NCBI GenBank assembly: GCA_950295325.1
Contig: OX485808.1
Coordinates: forward strand, 26,494,527 to 26,558,526
Direction of reading: 5' to 3'
Length of the DNA stretch: 64,000 nucleotides
Source of the DNA: Polytrichum commune
Lineage: Eukaryota; Streptophyta; Polytrichopsida; Polytrichales; Polytrichaceae
The notes under the pieces were generated by a model. The model saw only the letters and a list, made by a program, of their open reading frames with translations. It did no database searches and was not told where the DNA came from. A program made the position numbers and the translations under genes. Below, piece by piece: positions 21,181 through 33,233 of this stretch (its first letter is position 1; every line of letters starts with the position of its first letter).

Positions 21181-23670
21181 GCACAAGAAAATTGTTGGTA
21201 GTTCTCTCCACTTCAACGAGGGACTGGATATGATGTCTATATTCATTTCATGGACTTTTAACCAATCAGGAGGATATATAGGTGGGCAGACGATATGCTA
21301 CCCCCTACGAGCTTTGGGGGGGGGGGGAATATTCTGTCAGGGGGCAGCCCCTGACATTTTCCCTGCACCCGCCCGAAAACTGTTGCCCGGCCGCCCGATT
21401 TCAAAAAAACTAGTGTACTTGCATTTTTGAAGGCTACTTGTCCACAAATCCCATATTGAGTGCACTTCATTTTCAAGGTCTCAAATGCAATATATATGTT
21501 CACTTCCATTGAGTAAGTAAGCAATTGACTAGATTTCATTTTCAAAGTGAAACCGTCAATAAAGCATGTAATTAACTTGGAAGTCCAAAATATTACAAAA
21601 TCCTCATTACCACTGAGGTTATAATTTTTGTCACTTACAATTGAAAGGGACTTTGTCATTCTAAAATGAAACTAAAATTCATGGTTTATTTTTATATTTT
21701 ATATTTTATAATATAGTTAATACCTTCTACTATCACAAAGTTTTCATATGCATTTAAACTAGTTAAGTAAGATTGAATGCAACTAAGTCTAATATATTCT
21801 GATTAATCCTAATTAAACCCAATTAAATCAGAAAATATGCTTACCAAATTAATTAAGCCTAATTAATCATAAATTATATTTACTGGATTTAATTCCATTT
21901 AAATCATGACTAATTCCAGTAAGTACATTTCATAATTAATTAGGGTTAATTAATTTGGTACACATATTTTCTGATTTAAATGGGTTTGAATAGGATTAAT
22001 CAGAAATTATTAGACTAAGTTGCATTCAATCTTACTTAACTAGTTTAAATGCGTATGAAAACTTTGTGATTGTAGAAGGTATTAAATATATATTAGATGT
22101 TATATAATATAGTATATAGTATATTATATTATATTAAAATAAAATAAAATAAAAACCATAAATTTTAGTTTCATTTTAGAATGACAAAGTCCCTTTCAAT
22201 TGTAAGTGACAAAAATTGTAACCTCAGTGGTAATGAGGATTTTGTAATATTTTTGACTTCCAAGTTAATTACATGCTTTATTGACGGTTTCACTTTGAAA
22301 ATGAAATCTAGTCAATTGCTTATTTACTCAATGGAAGTGAACATATATATATTGCATTTGAGACCTTGAAAATGAAGTGCACTCAATATGGGATTTGTGG
22401 ACAAGTAGCCTTCAAAAATGCAAGTACACTAGTTTTTTTGAAATCGGGCGGCCGGGCAGCAATTTTCGGGCGGGTGCAGGAAAAATGTCGGGGGCTGCCC
22501 CCTTACAGAATATTCCCCCCCCCCCCCGAAAAGCTCGTAGGGGGTAGCATATCGTCTGCCATATAGGTGCATGAGAGCCGAGAAAAGAGGCTCATGATAA
22601 CTTTGTCTTGAAGTACAAGATTGTGTATACATTAGTGTGTAGGACCAAGAAACTTGGGTTGAAGAAACTTCACGGACCTTCAACTTTGGACTCAAATTTG
22701 AACCCAAGCATGAACTTTTGTGTTGCAAAATGAGTGGGAAAATATGGAGTCATGGTTGACAAGATTTGGCCCTTATTTGGGGGACTAGTGGTGCCACATA
22801 AGTGCGACTTATTGGGATTGGGATAGTAGTGTCAATTGCTTGGGTCCAAAACATTATTTCGACCAATAGGACTGCTTGACCTTTGACTTATCAAAGATTT
22901 TGTGTTCTCGAACTCTAATGTAAACCAAACAAAAGTTAAGGACCTGAGAAAAGGGTGAACCATGTAAGTTAATAGGAGACCCACCAAACCCCCACCAAGA
23001 AATTATTGTGCACTTAAACATGGTCCAAGAGATTCATGGGTCCAAGAGATTCGGGGTCCAAATAACCCCTTGATGAACATTGCTCTTGGACTCTGGCTTG
23101 ACAATCAATTTCTCAACCTAGGTGAGGTTTCTTTCTTGAATTGACGGGAAAGGTTTGCCCCATTAGCACCATTTCAATGTTCCATAACTTGGACCCAACC
23201 CTAATGTAAATTTCATTGGGTCTATATTTTGATCTTAACCAATAAGAATGCTCAAATTTGGAGTTTCCTTGATTTTGGACCATGGTGTGAATGCATCACC
23301 AAAAATATTTGTGAGAGCATGACCACATAATATCATTACATACCTTGCAACCTTTGACCAAGTAGAGTCTTAGATTCAAATGTTTCTATGTAAAGCCTTG
23401 AGTATTATGAGACATTAGTTGTGATCATGGGACCCAAAGATTTGGAAGCTCATATAGAGTGAACATGAGGGATATATAAGCAAACTACTCCCCTCTAAAA
23501 TAATGTTACGTAATTTAGCACCTTTTGTGTTAGCGTTAGGTATACGACAGGTGTGTAAAGAGGCCTTTAGCTAGTGCAATTGACTCCTTGGGTTGAAGAT
23601 TGCTTGCCACAATAGGAATGTTTGACTTAAGACTATCTTTGGTGGGTAAGTCTAGTGGATCCTAATGTAA
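21181..23670. repeat. Array block Q, copy 2
   Basis: This is the second copy of 480-1,676, interrupted by foldback element D. Alignment with the first copy shows the exact empty site (AGGATATATAGGTGCATG near 550-567). No gene is visible. Confidence 0.7.
21285..22560. mobile_element. Foldback Mutator-like element D, near-perfect palindrome
   Basis: A 1,276-bp element made almost entirely of two inverted arms of about 600 bp, meeting near 21,900. The ends read GGCAGACGATATGCTACC and its complement. It has an exact 9-bp duplication ATATAGGTG (21,276-21,284 and 22,561-22,569). A run of 14 G lies about 30 bp from the left end, with a matching C run on the right. The inner arm sequence (CTTGCATTTTTGAAGGCTAC onward) is shared with elements A, B and C. 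The arms are so similar that the insertion looks recent. It encodes nothing. Confidence 0.9.
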
Positions 23671-23965
23671 ACACTACACTAAATATGATATTTAGTGGCA
23701 CCAATTCAAATTGTCTTGCTCGACACTAATTGTAAACTGCGGTTGAGTGTCACCAACACTAAATGTTCACCCCACATTAATTGTCATTCCTGGTAATTGG
23801 GGAATTTTATTGGGGGATTGTAGAGTTACAATGTTGCAAATACTGTCACTTACCAAGTGAATTTTCATGCAAATTTCAATCGTCCGTGACAATATTTCAT
23901 CACAAGTTGCTGACAAGGGAAGGCAGGGTTTTGGCCAAAGGATGAATTCATCCATCATCCATGAT
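23671..23965. mobile_element. ACTACACTAAAT-family MITE, left part
   Basis: The left terminus reads ACTACACTAAATATGATATT, followed by family body sequence. The body is cut by a solo LTR at 23,966, and its continuation after 24,898 runs into block Y without a right terminus. Confidence 0.6.
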
Positions 23966-24893
23966 TGTTGCAACCCTTGCTAGTTTTCCTTCACTTAGCT
24001 TGACCACCTTTCCAACCTAGCAAGTGCCACGAGCGCTAACCTGCACATCCCACGCACATGCATGGTTAGCTCCCAAAACCGCGGACCTTCAAGCTCATGG
24101 CTAGGTCACCAAACCCTCCTACACATGCATTCGGGACTCTCCCCTTAGTAGGTAACCAATGGCTAAGGTGGACTTCCATCCATGGAAGTCCACTCTTGAG
24201 TTGATCATCGTGTTGCCAAAACAACACTACAACTACCCGGAGCACATTGCCAAGTATGCTCGGTCGGCTAAGCCGCCTCACCCATATAAGCCTCTAGGAC
24301 TTTGGGCGGGGCCCCTACCCCACCTTCAAGTATCCTTTTGTCTCTCTACAAGGGTTGGGGCCAAGTGGACATTTTCCCTTAGCCGCTGGGGCTAGAACCC
24401 CCCCAGCAGCTTCAGACCACCATAACTTCTACATATGATGTGTGATGCTCTTAAGCGACCACTCTATCGTCACCTACTCTTTGCGTAGATGCCGATGGAC
24501 CCCTCACTTGCCTCATTCGGGCAAGTATTGAAGAAGTTATGGCTCTTCAAACCTTGGCAGTCCCGGGCACCACTCCCAGGTCACTGCTGTCCCAGGGTGC
24601 TGTCCCGGGACAGCGCCTCACTCAAATGGCCATATCTCCTAGCTAGCACCTCCGATTGAGGTGTTCCTTAGCATTCTAGAATTCCACCGCCATAAGCTAC
24701 TCATAACTTATGACCTTACCCTCATGACTCTTAGTCCCCGTGGGTGAGAGGCGTTCTCAACGCCCGGGGCCCTCACCCACACTAAGAGTACTTGGGCCCT
24801 CTCACCAATGGCGCCACAAGTCCCGGGTGTCACTCCGGGGTCCCCCTTGTGCCCATGGTGTTGCGGGCACTCCTCATGGAGAGGTGCGCGACA
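23966..24893. mobile_element. Solo LTR, 928 bp
   Basis: The insertion starts TGTTGCAACCC and ends GTGCGCGACA, so it has the canonical TG...CA ends. Flanking 5-mers are ATGAT (23,961-23,965) and ATGAC (24,894-24,898). A TATA-like CCCATATAAGCC lies at about 24,280-24,292, as expected for an LTR promoter. No gag or pol is present, which fits a single LTR left by recombination. The related MITE copy at 38,630 shows the empty context. Confidence 0.75.
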
Positions 24894-24898
24894 ATGAC

Positions 24899-25169
24899 AG
24901 TATTTGTTCACCTATTCATAAGAAGTGTCATCCGAAACGTTACCATAGTGATGTATTTACGTTATTCGACTATCTTGAAAAACAAAGAAAATCACTCTAT
25001 GCCCTCACCACGCAAAGCTGGAATGCGAGAAGGAAAGAAAAAAATGTTCGATAGCAGTGGCGGAAGCTTGGGTAAGGGCCCAAGTCCCAAAGAAATCAAA
25101 GGCTCATCCTCAAATCCGAGGTTCCGATCCCAGCTTGAGGGGTATCTTCAGGTGGGGCCTATGTTTTAA
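24899..25169. repeat. MITE body end and repeat block Y, copy 3
   Basis: Continues from the MITE split by the solo LTR, then matches 2,346-2,540. It stops abruptly at about 25,169, where another copy of the MITE and Y segment begins. This marks a local tandem duplication. Confidence 0.6.
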
Positions 25170-25728
25170 TGATATTAAACACTGCACTAATGTTATTTAA
25201 TGTCACCAATTCTAATTGTCTTGCTCGACACTAATTGTAAACCGCGGTATAGTGTCACCAACACTAAATTTTAACCCAACATTAATTTTCATTTCTAGTG
25301 ATTTTATTGGGGGATTGTAGATTTACAGTGTTGCAATTACTGTCACTTACCAAGTGAATTTTCATCCAAATTTCAGTCATCCATGACAATATTTCGTCAC
25401 TAGTTGCTGACAACGGAAGGCAAGGTTTTGGCCAATGGATGAACTCATCCAGCATCCATGACAAAATGAGGAGTGTCATCTGAAAAGTTACCACAGTGAT
25501 GTATCTACCTTATTCAACTATCTTGAAAAACAAAGAAAATCACGTCATGCATTCACCTCACGAAGCTTGAATGCATGAAGGAAAGAAAGAAAATTTTGAT
25601 AGTGGTGGTGGAAGCTTGGGTGAGGGCCAAATTCCAAACCAATTGAAGGCCTGTCCTCAAATCCGAGGTTCCTTTCCCAGGTTTAGGGGTATCTTCAGGT
25701 GGGGCCTGTGTTTTGGGAGCATAATTGG
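25170..25728. repeat. MITE body and repeat block Y, copy 4
   Basis: Aligns with 1,670-2,552 without the poly-G MITE, so that insertion is specific to the first array unit. It ends with CATAATTGG (25,720-25,728), the left target-site duplication of foldback element B. Confidence 0.7.
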
Positions 25729-26775
25729 GGGTCTCTTTAAATATCCCCTACGAGTGTTATACGCATTAGGGCGCACGGGCAGGGGCAACAGCGAAAAAGC
25801 CAGAGCCTTGGCCCTTGCCTGCCCCGACCATGGCCTAACCCCCGATTTTGGCCTAACCCTTGCATTCTTGAAGGCCGCTTGTCCATATAACCCATATTGA
25901 GTGCACTTCATTTTCAAGGTCCAAAATCTAATATATATGTTCACTTCCATGATTGAGTAAATAAGCAATTGATTAGGATTTCCTTTTCGAAGTGAAACCG
26001 TCAATAAAGCATGTAATTAACTTGGAAGTCAAAAACATCACAAAAACCTCATTAGCACCGAGATTATAATTTTTGTGACTTACCATGCAAAAGGTCTTTG
26101 TCATTCTAAAATGGGACTAAAATTAGTTTTTTATTTGTAGTGTGTTTATTTTATAATATTATAGTTAATACCTTCTACTTTCACAAAGTATTCATATACA
26201 CTCAAACTAAATAAGTGTGATTAAATGTAATTAAGTCTAATTAAATCAGAAAGTATGCTTATCAAATTAAATAAGCCTAATCAATTATAAAATGCACTTG
26301 ATCATGATTAAATGCAGATATGAGGAATGATGTGCTTAACAATGCTTGTTTAGGCTCCATTACGCTTAATTAGGCTGAATGCAGTTACTTGCACTTAATC
26401 AGGCTTAATTAGTTGGAATGTGTATGAACAGTTGTAGAAACGTAGGCCTTGCGCCGAATTACCTTCTAATACAGTTATCTAGACTTAATTACATTTCATC
26501 ACACTTGATTAGTTTGAGTGTGTATAAGTACTTTGTGAAAGTAGAAGGTATTAACTACAATATTATAAAATAAACATACTTAAAACAAAACACTAATTTT
26601 TGTCCCATTTTAGAATGACAAAGACCTTTTGCATGGTAAGTCACAAAAATTATAACCTCGGTGCTAATGAGGATTTTGTGATGTTTTTGACTTCCAAGTT
26701 AATTACATGCTTTATTGACGGTTTCACTTGACAAAGAAAGCCCCAATCAATTGCTTATTAACTCAATTGAAGTGA

Positions 26776-26778
<3 letters not shown>

Positions 26779-26811
<33 letters not shown>
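26779..26811. repeat. (AT)n microsatellite
   Basis: About 16 AT units in the right arm of foldback element B. The same site is only a few units long in elements A and D. Confidence 0.9.
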
Positions 26812-26813
<2 letters not shown>

Positions 26814-26912
26814 AATTTTGGACCTTGAAAATGAAGTGCACTGAATATGGGTTATATGGACAAGTTGCTTTCAGGAATGCAAGGGTCAAGCCAGGGTCGG
26901 GGGTTTGAGGCT

Positions 26913-28963
26913 TGTCGAGGTCACCTTCAACCCTCAGCCTTAGACGGTGTAACCCGCTGCTGAACCGGTTTACATGGAAGTTACTCCCACCAAAATTAGA
27001 TCATCTTAGCTTTTCATACTTGTGAAGGTGTTTGTATTCTCTCTGTTACCTTAATCTTATAACATGTAATCTTAATGCTCTTTTGAATTCTCAAGAAGTA
27101 GTTGACCTAAGTTTGCAAGTTTATGTTCCCCGAAATGTCAAGGTTAGGTGTTCCTAAGAACAACCACTTCCTAGTTCCTAATCATCTATTAGATCTTGTA
27201 TCTTTCATGGTTAGATGACTAGCTAGATATTCTTATTCCTATTCAATCTAGAATGTTGTATTAATGTCTTTTATAAATCTCTAAGGAGAAAGTGTCCTAG
27301 TATTTTAAGCTTATGTTCCCCGAAATCCTAATGTCAGGGTTAAGTGTTTAAAAGGAACTCTTATTCTCCCATACAATATCTTTCATGGTTTGAATGATTT
27401 GTACAATATTCTTATTCCCTTTCAATTCCAAAAATATTGTGCTAAGAGATTTTGAGATTCTAGCATACTCCTTCTCTAATGCAATCTCATTAAAGAGTAC
27501 TTGATTATACAAATTTATGTCTCAATCACTTGTATGTTTCTTTCCTCAAAGTTATTTATCATTATCCTCCTTCCTTTATAACTCCAATCTCATAATTCCA
27601 ATGTTCCTATATTTTCTATGTGATTTTCTCAATTATCCACAAACTATTTTCACTTGATAGAATGAGATCTTAATTGGGTAGGTGACGTTGATGATGAAGC
27701 TCCCGTTTCGTTTCCTCTTTTGAATCTTTACTCCTCCCGCTATCCGGTCTCGTGTTGATCTCCAACCTTACCGGAGCTTGGGACAACCTTTAAGTGCAAA
27801 TCCAATTTTCCTAATTAGGTTGCTCCTTCATATTCTCTTTGAGATTGTGAAAAACATCATCCACCGAGTCCTTTGTTGGATCCTCCTAATTTACACTTGA
27901 TTGGCCCTAGATGTTCGGCCGTTCCTCAAGCTTCTTTAGAGTCCTTATGAATTTCCGGTAATCTTTATAAATTTTCTCAAATTTTGTCCATCTTGTAAAA
28001 TCCTAAGAATTTAGCTCAATCCCCCCTTTCCGGGATTCATTTGGCCTTCCTTTGATTCTCCCAATGCTTCATTTCCTAGCATTCTAAATTTGATGGCCCA
28101 TTAGTTTGTTCGAGTGGTTTTTCCCACTTTATAAACCCAAGTTTGTTCGAGTGGTTTCCCACTTTGTTTCTAAGTCTAGTTTGACAACTCCACGTTGGAT
28201 CCTGTCGTAGCGAATGAAGTGTAATAGGGCCCTCAACTTGGCCTCTTTATATAGTGTTTTAAATCTACCAATTGTCTAATTTCCTCAAATATCAGTCTCG
28301 GCTATAATTAGCTATGTATCTAAAAATAGCCTGAATTCAACCGTCCTAATCTAAATGCTAGTAATCTACCACCGTTGATATGTTCCAACTAGGTACATAT
28401 CTTCGGTTGTGAGTTCATTCATCTACCTCCATTCATTACCCTAATTCTAACACGTGTCCTAATTAAAATGCCTCTTCGACTCTCGGTCGTTCCCGGCCAT
28501 TCTCCACTTGTTCTCGGCCTGTTCCCTCAGTCGTTGTTCCTGAGTTCTCTCGTACGTTCCCGGTTCTCTCGCTTGCTCCCGATCGTTCCCATCGTCGTTC
28601 CCGGGTCTTGCTTGCTCCTGATCGTTCCCATCGTTGTTCCTGGGCCTTGCTTGCTCCCGGCCGTTCCCATCGTCGTTCCCGGGCCTTGCTTGCTCCCGGC
28701 CGTTCCCGGGCCTCGCGGTGACGCGTGGCAGCCTACTGCTGCCGGCCCTAAGTCATTTCGCCGGCACTTGGTCATTTCAGGGCCATTTTGGCTCGGCCCT
28801 TGGTCACTTCAATCCCAGTCTTCTCTCATGCTCTCCGTCCTCGGTGCGGGACCTTCTCTCCCGCTCTCCATCTTTTGCGTGGGACCTCAGCTCCACACGC
28901 TCCTGATTCCTTCTCCACTTCGCTGCGGGTGCGGTGCGGTCCTTGATCTCCTGTGGCTCTACA
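26913..28963. mobile_element. Solo LTR, 2,051 bp
   Basis: Starts TGTCGAGGTC and ends GGCTCTACA, with the 5-bp duplication AGGCT on both sides (26,908-26,912 and 28,964-28,968). The uninterrupted site is visible in element A at about 4,110-4,118. The length and TG...CA ends suit a Gypsy-type LTR, although the class is inferred. A tract of 39-bp repeats lies near its right end. The long plus-strand frame at 28,468-29,043 runs through those repeats and out of the LTR, so I do not regard it as a gene. Confidence 0.8.
28581..28711. repeat. 39-bp tandem repeat inside the LTR
   Basis: About 3.3 units, starting at 28,581, 28,620, 28,659 and 28,698, each of the form GTTCCCATCGTCGTTCCCGG followed by a TTGCTTGCTCC stretch. 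GC-rich compared with the surroundings. Confidence 0.85.
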
Positions 28964-29015
28964 AGGCTCTTACTTTTCCAGTGCTACCCTTGCCCGCCAT
29001 CCTGATGTGTGTAAC

Positions 29016-29695
29016 AAGTGGTGATTTTTCACAAGGTCCCTAACATGTCCAGGGACATGTTCATAAATTTTTTTTTCTAGTGGACGGGTTCTTAGAAAAT
29101 GAATCGGTTTTTGGACGTGTCAAATTCACTTTGGACATGTTCTAAAAATAACAATTTGTTTGATAAAATTTTCCCCAAAAAATAAATAATACAAATATCA
29201 ATTACAGCATGTCATATATGACATGTGAATGTAAGCATAATGCAATCAAACCACTAATACCCAATCAATATATCAATCTTGAAGTGCTTGATTCACTTGC
29301 ATACATTAATTCATCAACCACAAAATTTAGAATGGGGTGTACTGGAAAGATGAGAATCGACAGCAAAAGATAGATAACTGACGAACATTGAAGGCATAAT
29401 TTGTCAAGATCCTATTGTTTCCAAGTGCAACCAGTCACATGTTGACATCTTTCGGTTTTTTTGTTTTTTTTTTCTAATTTTTTACCAACATTATAAGAGA
29501 CTTATTTATACCTCTTGCGGAATGGGTATTTTCATTTTCAAACCGGGTTTGGGACAAGTTGTTTTTTCTTTAACCTTTCCATGGACAGGTTGGTTTGGAA
29601 ATTACCGGTTTTGGGACGAGTTGCAATTTCTTTTGCCTTTCAATTCAAGGTTTTTGGATGTGGACGCGCAAAATCTTTGTGAAAAATCAGCCTTG
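29016..29695. mobile_element. hAT non-autonomous element, copy 3
   Basis: Ortholog of the element at 4,166-4,846. It has an exact 8-bp duplication TGTGTAAC (29,008-29,015 and 29,696-29,703), and its ends are AAGTGGTGATTTTTCAC and GTGAAAAATCAGCCTTG. The insertion predates the array duplication because both units have it at the same place in the foldback arm. Confidence 0.9.
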
Positions 29696-29733
29696 TGTGT
29701 AACACTCGTTGGAGGTATTTATTAGAGAGACCC

Positions 29734-30419
29734 CATAATTGGGAGCCCGATGCCCTTTACGAAAACCTTATGAGCAACTAAGGAATCCGGATCGTACTAA
29801 GAAAGTCATGCCCACGTTTGCCAGCTTGTCTTGGGGTTGATAGTCAGCCGTAGGATGTAGATACGATGGACAGCTGAGATACTCCGCCCCTCCCGTGGCT
29901 CCATCGGCTGTTAGTGAAGCTCCATGCTCTTTCTTAAGCGACGGCCTGCAACTTCTCCTCAGCCGACCCTCAGATAGTGGCAGTGCATTTGTTTCAGCAT
30001 AACTTGTCGCAGGGCATTGAACTCGTGGTGTTGCGTTGGTGGCGGTGTTGGCGAAGTTGTTCCCTGTAAGCTGGGGGTGGAGATGTTGGGCATCATCGCA
30101 TGAAGAAGGATGGCCAAATAGGCTGGGGTTTTAGTTTATACCATATTGGCAAGAGCTTGTTGGAAAATCAGTGTGACTTCGTTTCTCAACACTCACAGGC
30201 GATCTGGCATCAAAGAGCTGTAACCGATGAGTACTCTCTCGTTCAAGTGAACTAGATCGTGGCTACTACATCTTCTGAATCAATAGTGCATGTCCGAAGG
30301 CAAACGCAAGGCAGCAGAAAGATCAGTCGCACATAGATACTAGTACCACCAGAATTTTGACGAGTGCCAAAGGAAAGAGCATTCTCATTTCGAGGTGAAA
30401 TAAAGTGAGTGGGATACAA
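29734..30419 (+). promoter_or_regulatory. Upstream region of membrane-protein gene 2
   Basis: Matches 4,882-5,585 with small indels and contains the same CCGTAGGATGTAGATACGAT stretch. It is likely to contain the promoter and 5' leader, judged only from position and conservation. Confidence 0.45.
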
Positions 30420-31682
30420 ATGAAGGGGGTTTTGGAATGGCTGCGCAGGTTGCGTTGGTGTGCGCGCTTGGATCATCTGACTTTCTCGGCCATAGTGATC
30501 AGTTTGTGGTCCGTTGTGTCTGCTGCTCAAACTTCTGGGATATCTGACTGTGATCAACAGTCCCCTAAGACAAGGGAGTTGGTGACAACTGTTTGGGGCG
30601 GTGCTGTCACCATCTTTGTGCTCTCCGTTGATGTATGGAGTGCAGTGAAGCCATTGGTGGGCGGTGATGGGTCGAGGTCAGATAAAGCTGTGAACATGGT
30701 CGTACTCTTCATTGGGGGCGTTTTAAATCCGGTTTATATCCTTTTTGTGACCATAGAAGATGTGGTGTCGAGATATTGCATGAGGCGGAGAATGCCTGGG
30801 TGTACAGTTCTGTCCTTGTTGTCACCATGGACGAAAGATCCTGCAAAGATCCTATGCGGTTGTCGAGTTGTCATCACTGTGCCTGAAATGATTTGTATTC
30901 CGGACGACTTTATTGATTCGGACTTGCCGATCCTTTCAGAAGCAGTGGTGATTGGTCGTGGACCAGAAGAACGAGTGGAGACCAACAACATTTGCCTCAA
31001 TAATAAGGGAAAAGAAGTTTTGTTGCAAATGGATGTTCTTCCTCCATACGATCAACTCAGGGTCTTGCAAGGAAGTTCTGGGTTGGCTATAATTATATCC
31101 GCAGTGCAGAGTGTGGGATATATATATGGTGTTGTGGTTCGGACTATACAAGGACTCCGAGTGAGTCCTATTGAAGTTGTTGCGTTAACATTGAGCATAC
31201 AAATCTTGATAAAGGCTCTCCTACACAATATTGTAAGTTTATGTTCTAGGCCCCTTCATGTTTATTTGACACATGACCAAGCACAAAATTTAGTAGGTAA
31301 ATGCGAAAAATACGTTGCACATGGAGTTCCTAAGAGTACGGTTGTGGTCGCATTCATGGCTATGGTCTTGTTGGTGACAAGTGTGGTGATTTATTACATC
31401 ATACATATGTGGCAAACAACAAGGATGATCATGGTTGTCCCAATAATGCTAACACTTGTTGGGTTACATTTAGGGCTACCCATCATATGGGTACTTATAT
31501 ATGGGGATCGAGATATGACTCAAAATAAGATTCTAAGTTTGTGCACAACAGCAATGTGCGCCATAGTAAATGCAACATCATATATTTTTGCATTAGTTGT
31601 TACAATTAAATATTGGGAGGTTGATATGTTGAATGCGAAAACTTCTAGCATGTTATCTCAAATATTACCATACATTGGTTAA
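30420..31682 (+). CDS. Multi-pass membrane protein of unknown function, array copy 2
   Basis: An intronless 420-codon frame, with the start taken at ATG 30,420 for the same reason as in copy 1 (only a GTG lies further upstream). It has the same length and about eight hydrophobic segments as copy 1, and is about 86% identical by eye count. Residues 1-34 and the soluble stretch around 200-225 are almost unchanged. The loop and membrane segment at 305-320 and the C-terminal membrane segments have most of the replacements. The stretch SRPLHVYLTHDQAQNLVGKC (residues 276-295) is identical in both and would be a good family signature. It ends at the same codon, and the 3' flank continues to match copy 1. 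Function is unknown. Confidence 0.75.
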   Translation: MKGVLEWLRRLRWCARLDHLTFSAIVISLWSVVSAAQTSGISDCDQQSPKTRELVTTVWGGAVTIFVLSVDVWSAVKPLVGGDGSRSDKAVNMVVLFIGGVLNPVYILFVTIEDVVSRYCMRRRMPGCTVLSLLSPWTKDPAKILCGCRVVITVPEMICIPDDFIDSDLPILSEAVVIGRGPEERVETNNICLNNKGKEVLLQMDVLPPYDQLRVLQGSSGLAIIISAVQSVGYIYGVVVRTIQGLRVSPIEVVALTLSIQILIKALLHNIVSLCSRPLHVYLTHDQAQNLVGKCEKYVAHGVPKSTVVVAFMAMVLLVTSVVIYYIIHMWQTTRMIMVVPIMLTLVGLHLGLPIIWVLIYGDRDMTQNKILSLCTTAMCAIVNATSYIFALVVTIKYWEVDMLNAKTSSMLSQILPYIG

Positions 31683-33233
31683 TAAAAATATTTTCCATTA
31701 TGATTTGCACATGTAGTGTGCTTTTATTGGAATATATTTCATTTCCATTTGTACTAGGCTAGTCACTATAATAACTTTTCTATTTAGAAAAGTAATAAAT
31801 TAATAGATTGACTAATGTCAAATTATATACATCAAATTAGAATTTGATGGTCATTCCTCGGGGGGGGGGGGGGTGGGGGGCAATCATTGGTTGGAGTAGC
31901 AATATACGTGCGAACAAATGATAGGGTATTTTTAAAACTTGGGGGCAAAAAATTATAATTGGACTTAGGAGTAATATAGGGTATCAAAAATGGCATTGGA
32001 CATCTTTAAAGTACTATAGGGTATGGAATAATAGGTAATTTGGAATTATAAGTGATGCAAGCCATTTTTCTATTAACGTAAAGTAGAAAATTATATAATG
32101 ATAGCATGTGAAAAAACGAAGAGAATTGAAAGTAATACCCCCCTATAAAATAGTGGTTGTTTGCACCTATATCCTTAACTTTTTAACACACTGCCCCCCC
32201 CCCCCCCCCCGAGGGTCATTCCAGGTTGGGTTTGATGGTGAATCTTGCAAAAATGTTGTTATTCTAAATTCTCAAAATATATTGTAATAGGTGGGCCCAC
32301 AACTTGGTGTCATTTAATTGGTAGCATACCCTTTGCACATACAATCTCACCATGATATTGCAACACCTTGATTATATGACGTATTTCCCATCAACCAAAT
32401 TGTTTGGTGTTAATCTAACCCCATATTACAATTATGATGCTTGTAATTTGACATATTTTAGGCTTGATTTGTCATGTTGTAGAGGTGATTAATGTGTACA
32501 AATGATGTACCCACACTAAGGTAAGGCTCTGGGATAGACGGGTTGTTCCGAGTACCACATTGGTTTGATGGTCAGTTAGCTTAACTTAACTCAAGTTAAT
32601 TGTTTCAAATCTTGGTTCCAAAAAAAATGTTGCAATTTTGAGTCTTTGGGTTTGGGTGGATGTTGTAAAGTTTAGGAATTGCAACTATTGAGATCAACCT
32701 GTGGATCCGGGATGCAATGAGCATTGTAATTGAAAGACCTGACATGAGGTAAGAGAGATGCAAGTTGCTCATGAGCGTTGTTGCCACCCTTGCCTCCTCA
32801 TGAAGTAGGAAGTGCATTATGTAGTACTATTTTAGGTTTCACGTTACGCTAGTGGTGCAACCAACATATTTAAAGTTGACGACTTTGAAAAGAGGTCTTT
32901 TGATAATACATCACCTTTGAAGGTTTTGTTTAACTTGGCATAACCCACATTTGAATCTTGGAATTTTGGAAACATCTAAATATTTCGAAGCATGGATTCC
33001 TTTGAATCTTTGAATCTTGGAAGTGAAGAATATGTGTAGTTGATAGACAACCTATTAAAGAATATGTGGAATTGGGAGGGGAGTATTGTTGATGCAAAAT
33101 ACAACATGGTGTAGTTGATGAATTTGGCATGAGGTAGAGAAAATCCTTTGGATTTAGAGGAACAATGAATGGACGGGAATGATGTGGATGACCAACAAAC
33201 ACCAATAGTCTATCTTACTCAACCTCGTGAGTG
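31683..33233. repeat. Downstream flank of gene 2 (array block R)
   Basis: Second copy of 6,849-8,035, with the poly-G MITE inserted at 31,857. No additional gene is visible. Homology with the first unit stops at 33,233 and resumes at 34,748. Confidence 0.7.
31857..32213. mobile_element. Poly-G-ended MITE, copy 2 (hAT-like)
   Basis: A 357-bp element starting CTCG plus a G run and ending in a C run plus GAG. It has an exact 8-bp duplication GGTCATTC (31,849-31,856 and 32,214-32,221). The empty site is preserved in array copy 1 near 7,017. Its sequence is the reverse complement of the element at 1,689-2,028. It inserted after the array duplicated. Confidence 0.92.

Larger units (their letters stand above)
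25729..29733. mobile_element. Foldback Mutator-like element B (non-autonomous)
   Basis: This is the ortholog of element A in the second array unit, with ends GGGTCTCT and AGAGACCC. It has an exact 9-bp duplication CATAATTGG (25,720-25,728 and 29,734-29,742). The left arm runs to about 26,220 and the right arm from about 26,530. The right arm is expanded by a solo LTR, a hAT element and an AT microsatellite; the SINE found in element A is absent. No transposase is present. Confidence 0.9.

Noticed and set aside
24740-25169. Overlapping frames of 104 and 125 codons
   Set aside because: They cross the border between a solo LTR and repeat block Y.
28468-29043. 191-codon GC-rich frame
   Set aside because: It runs through the 39-bp repeats, leaves the solo LTR and crosses into a hAT element, so it cannot be an ancestral gene.
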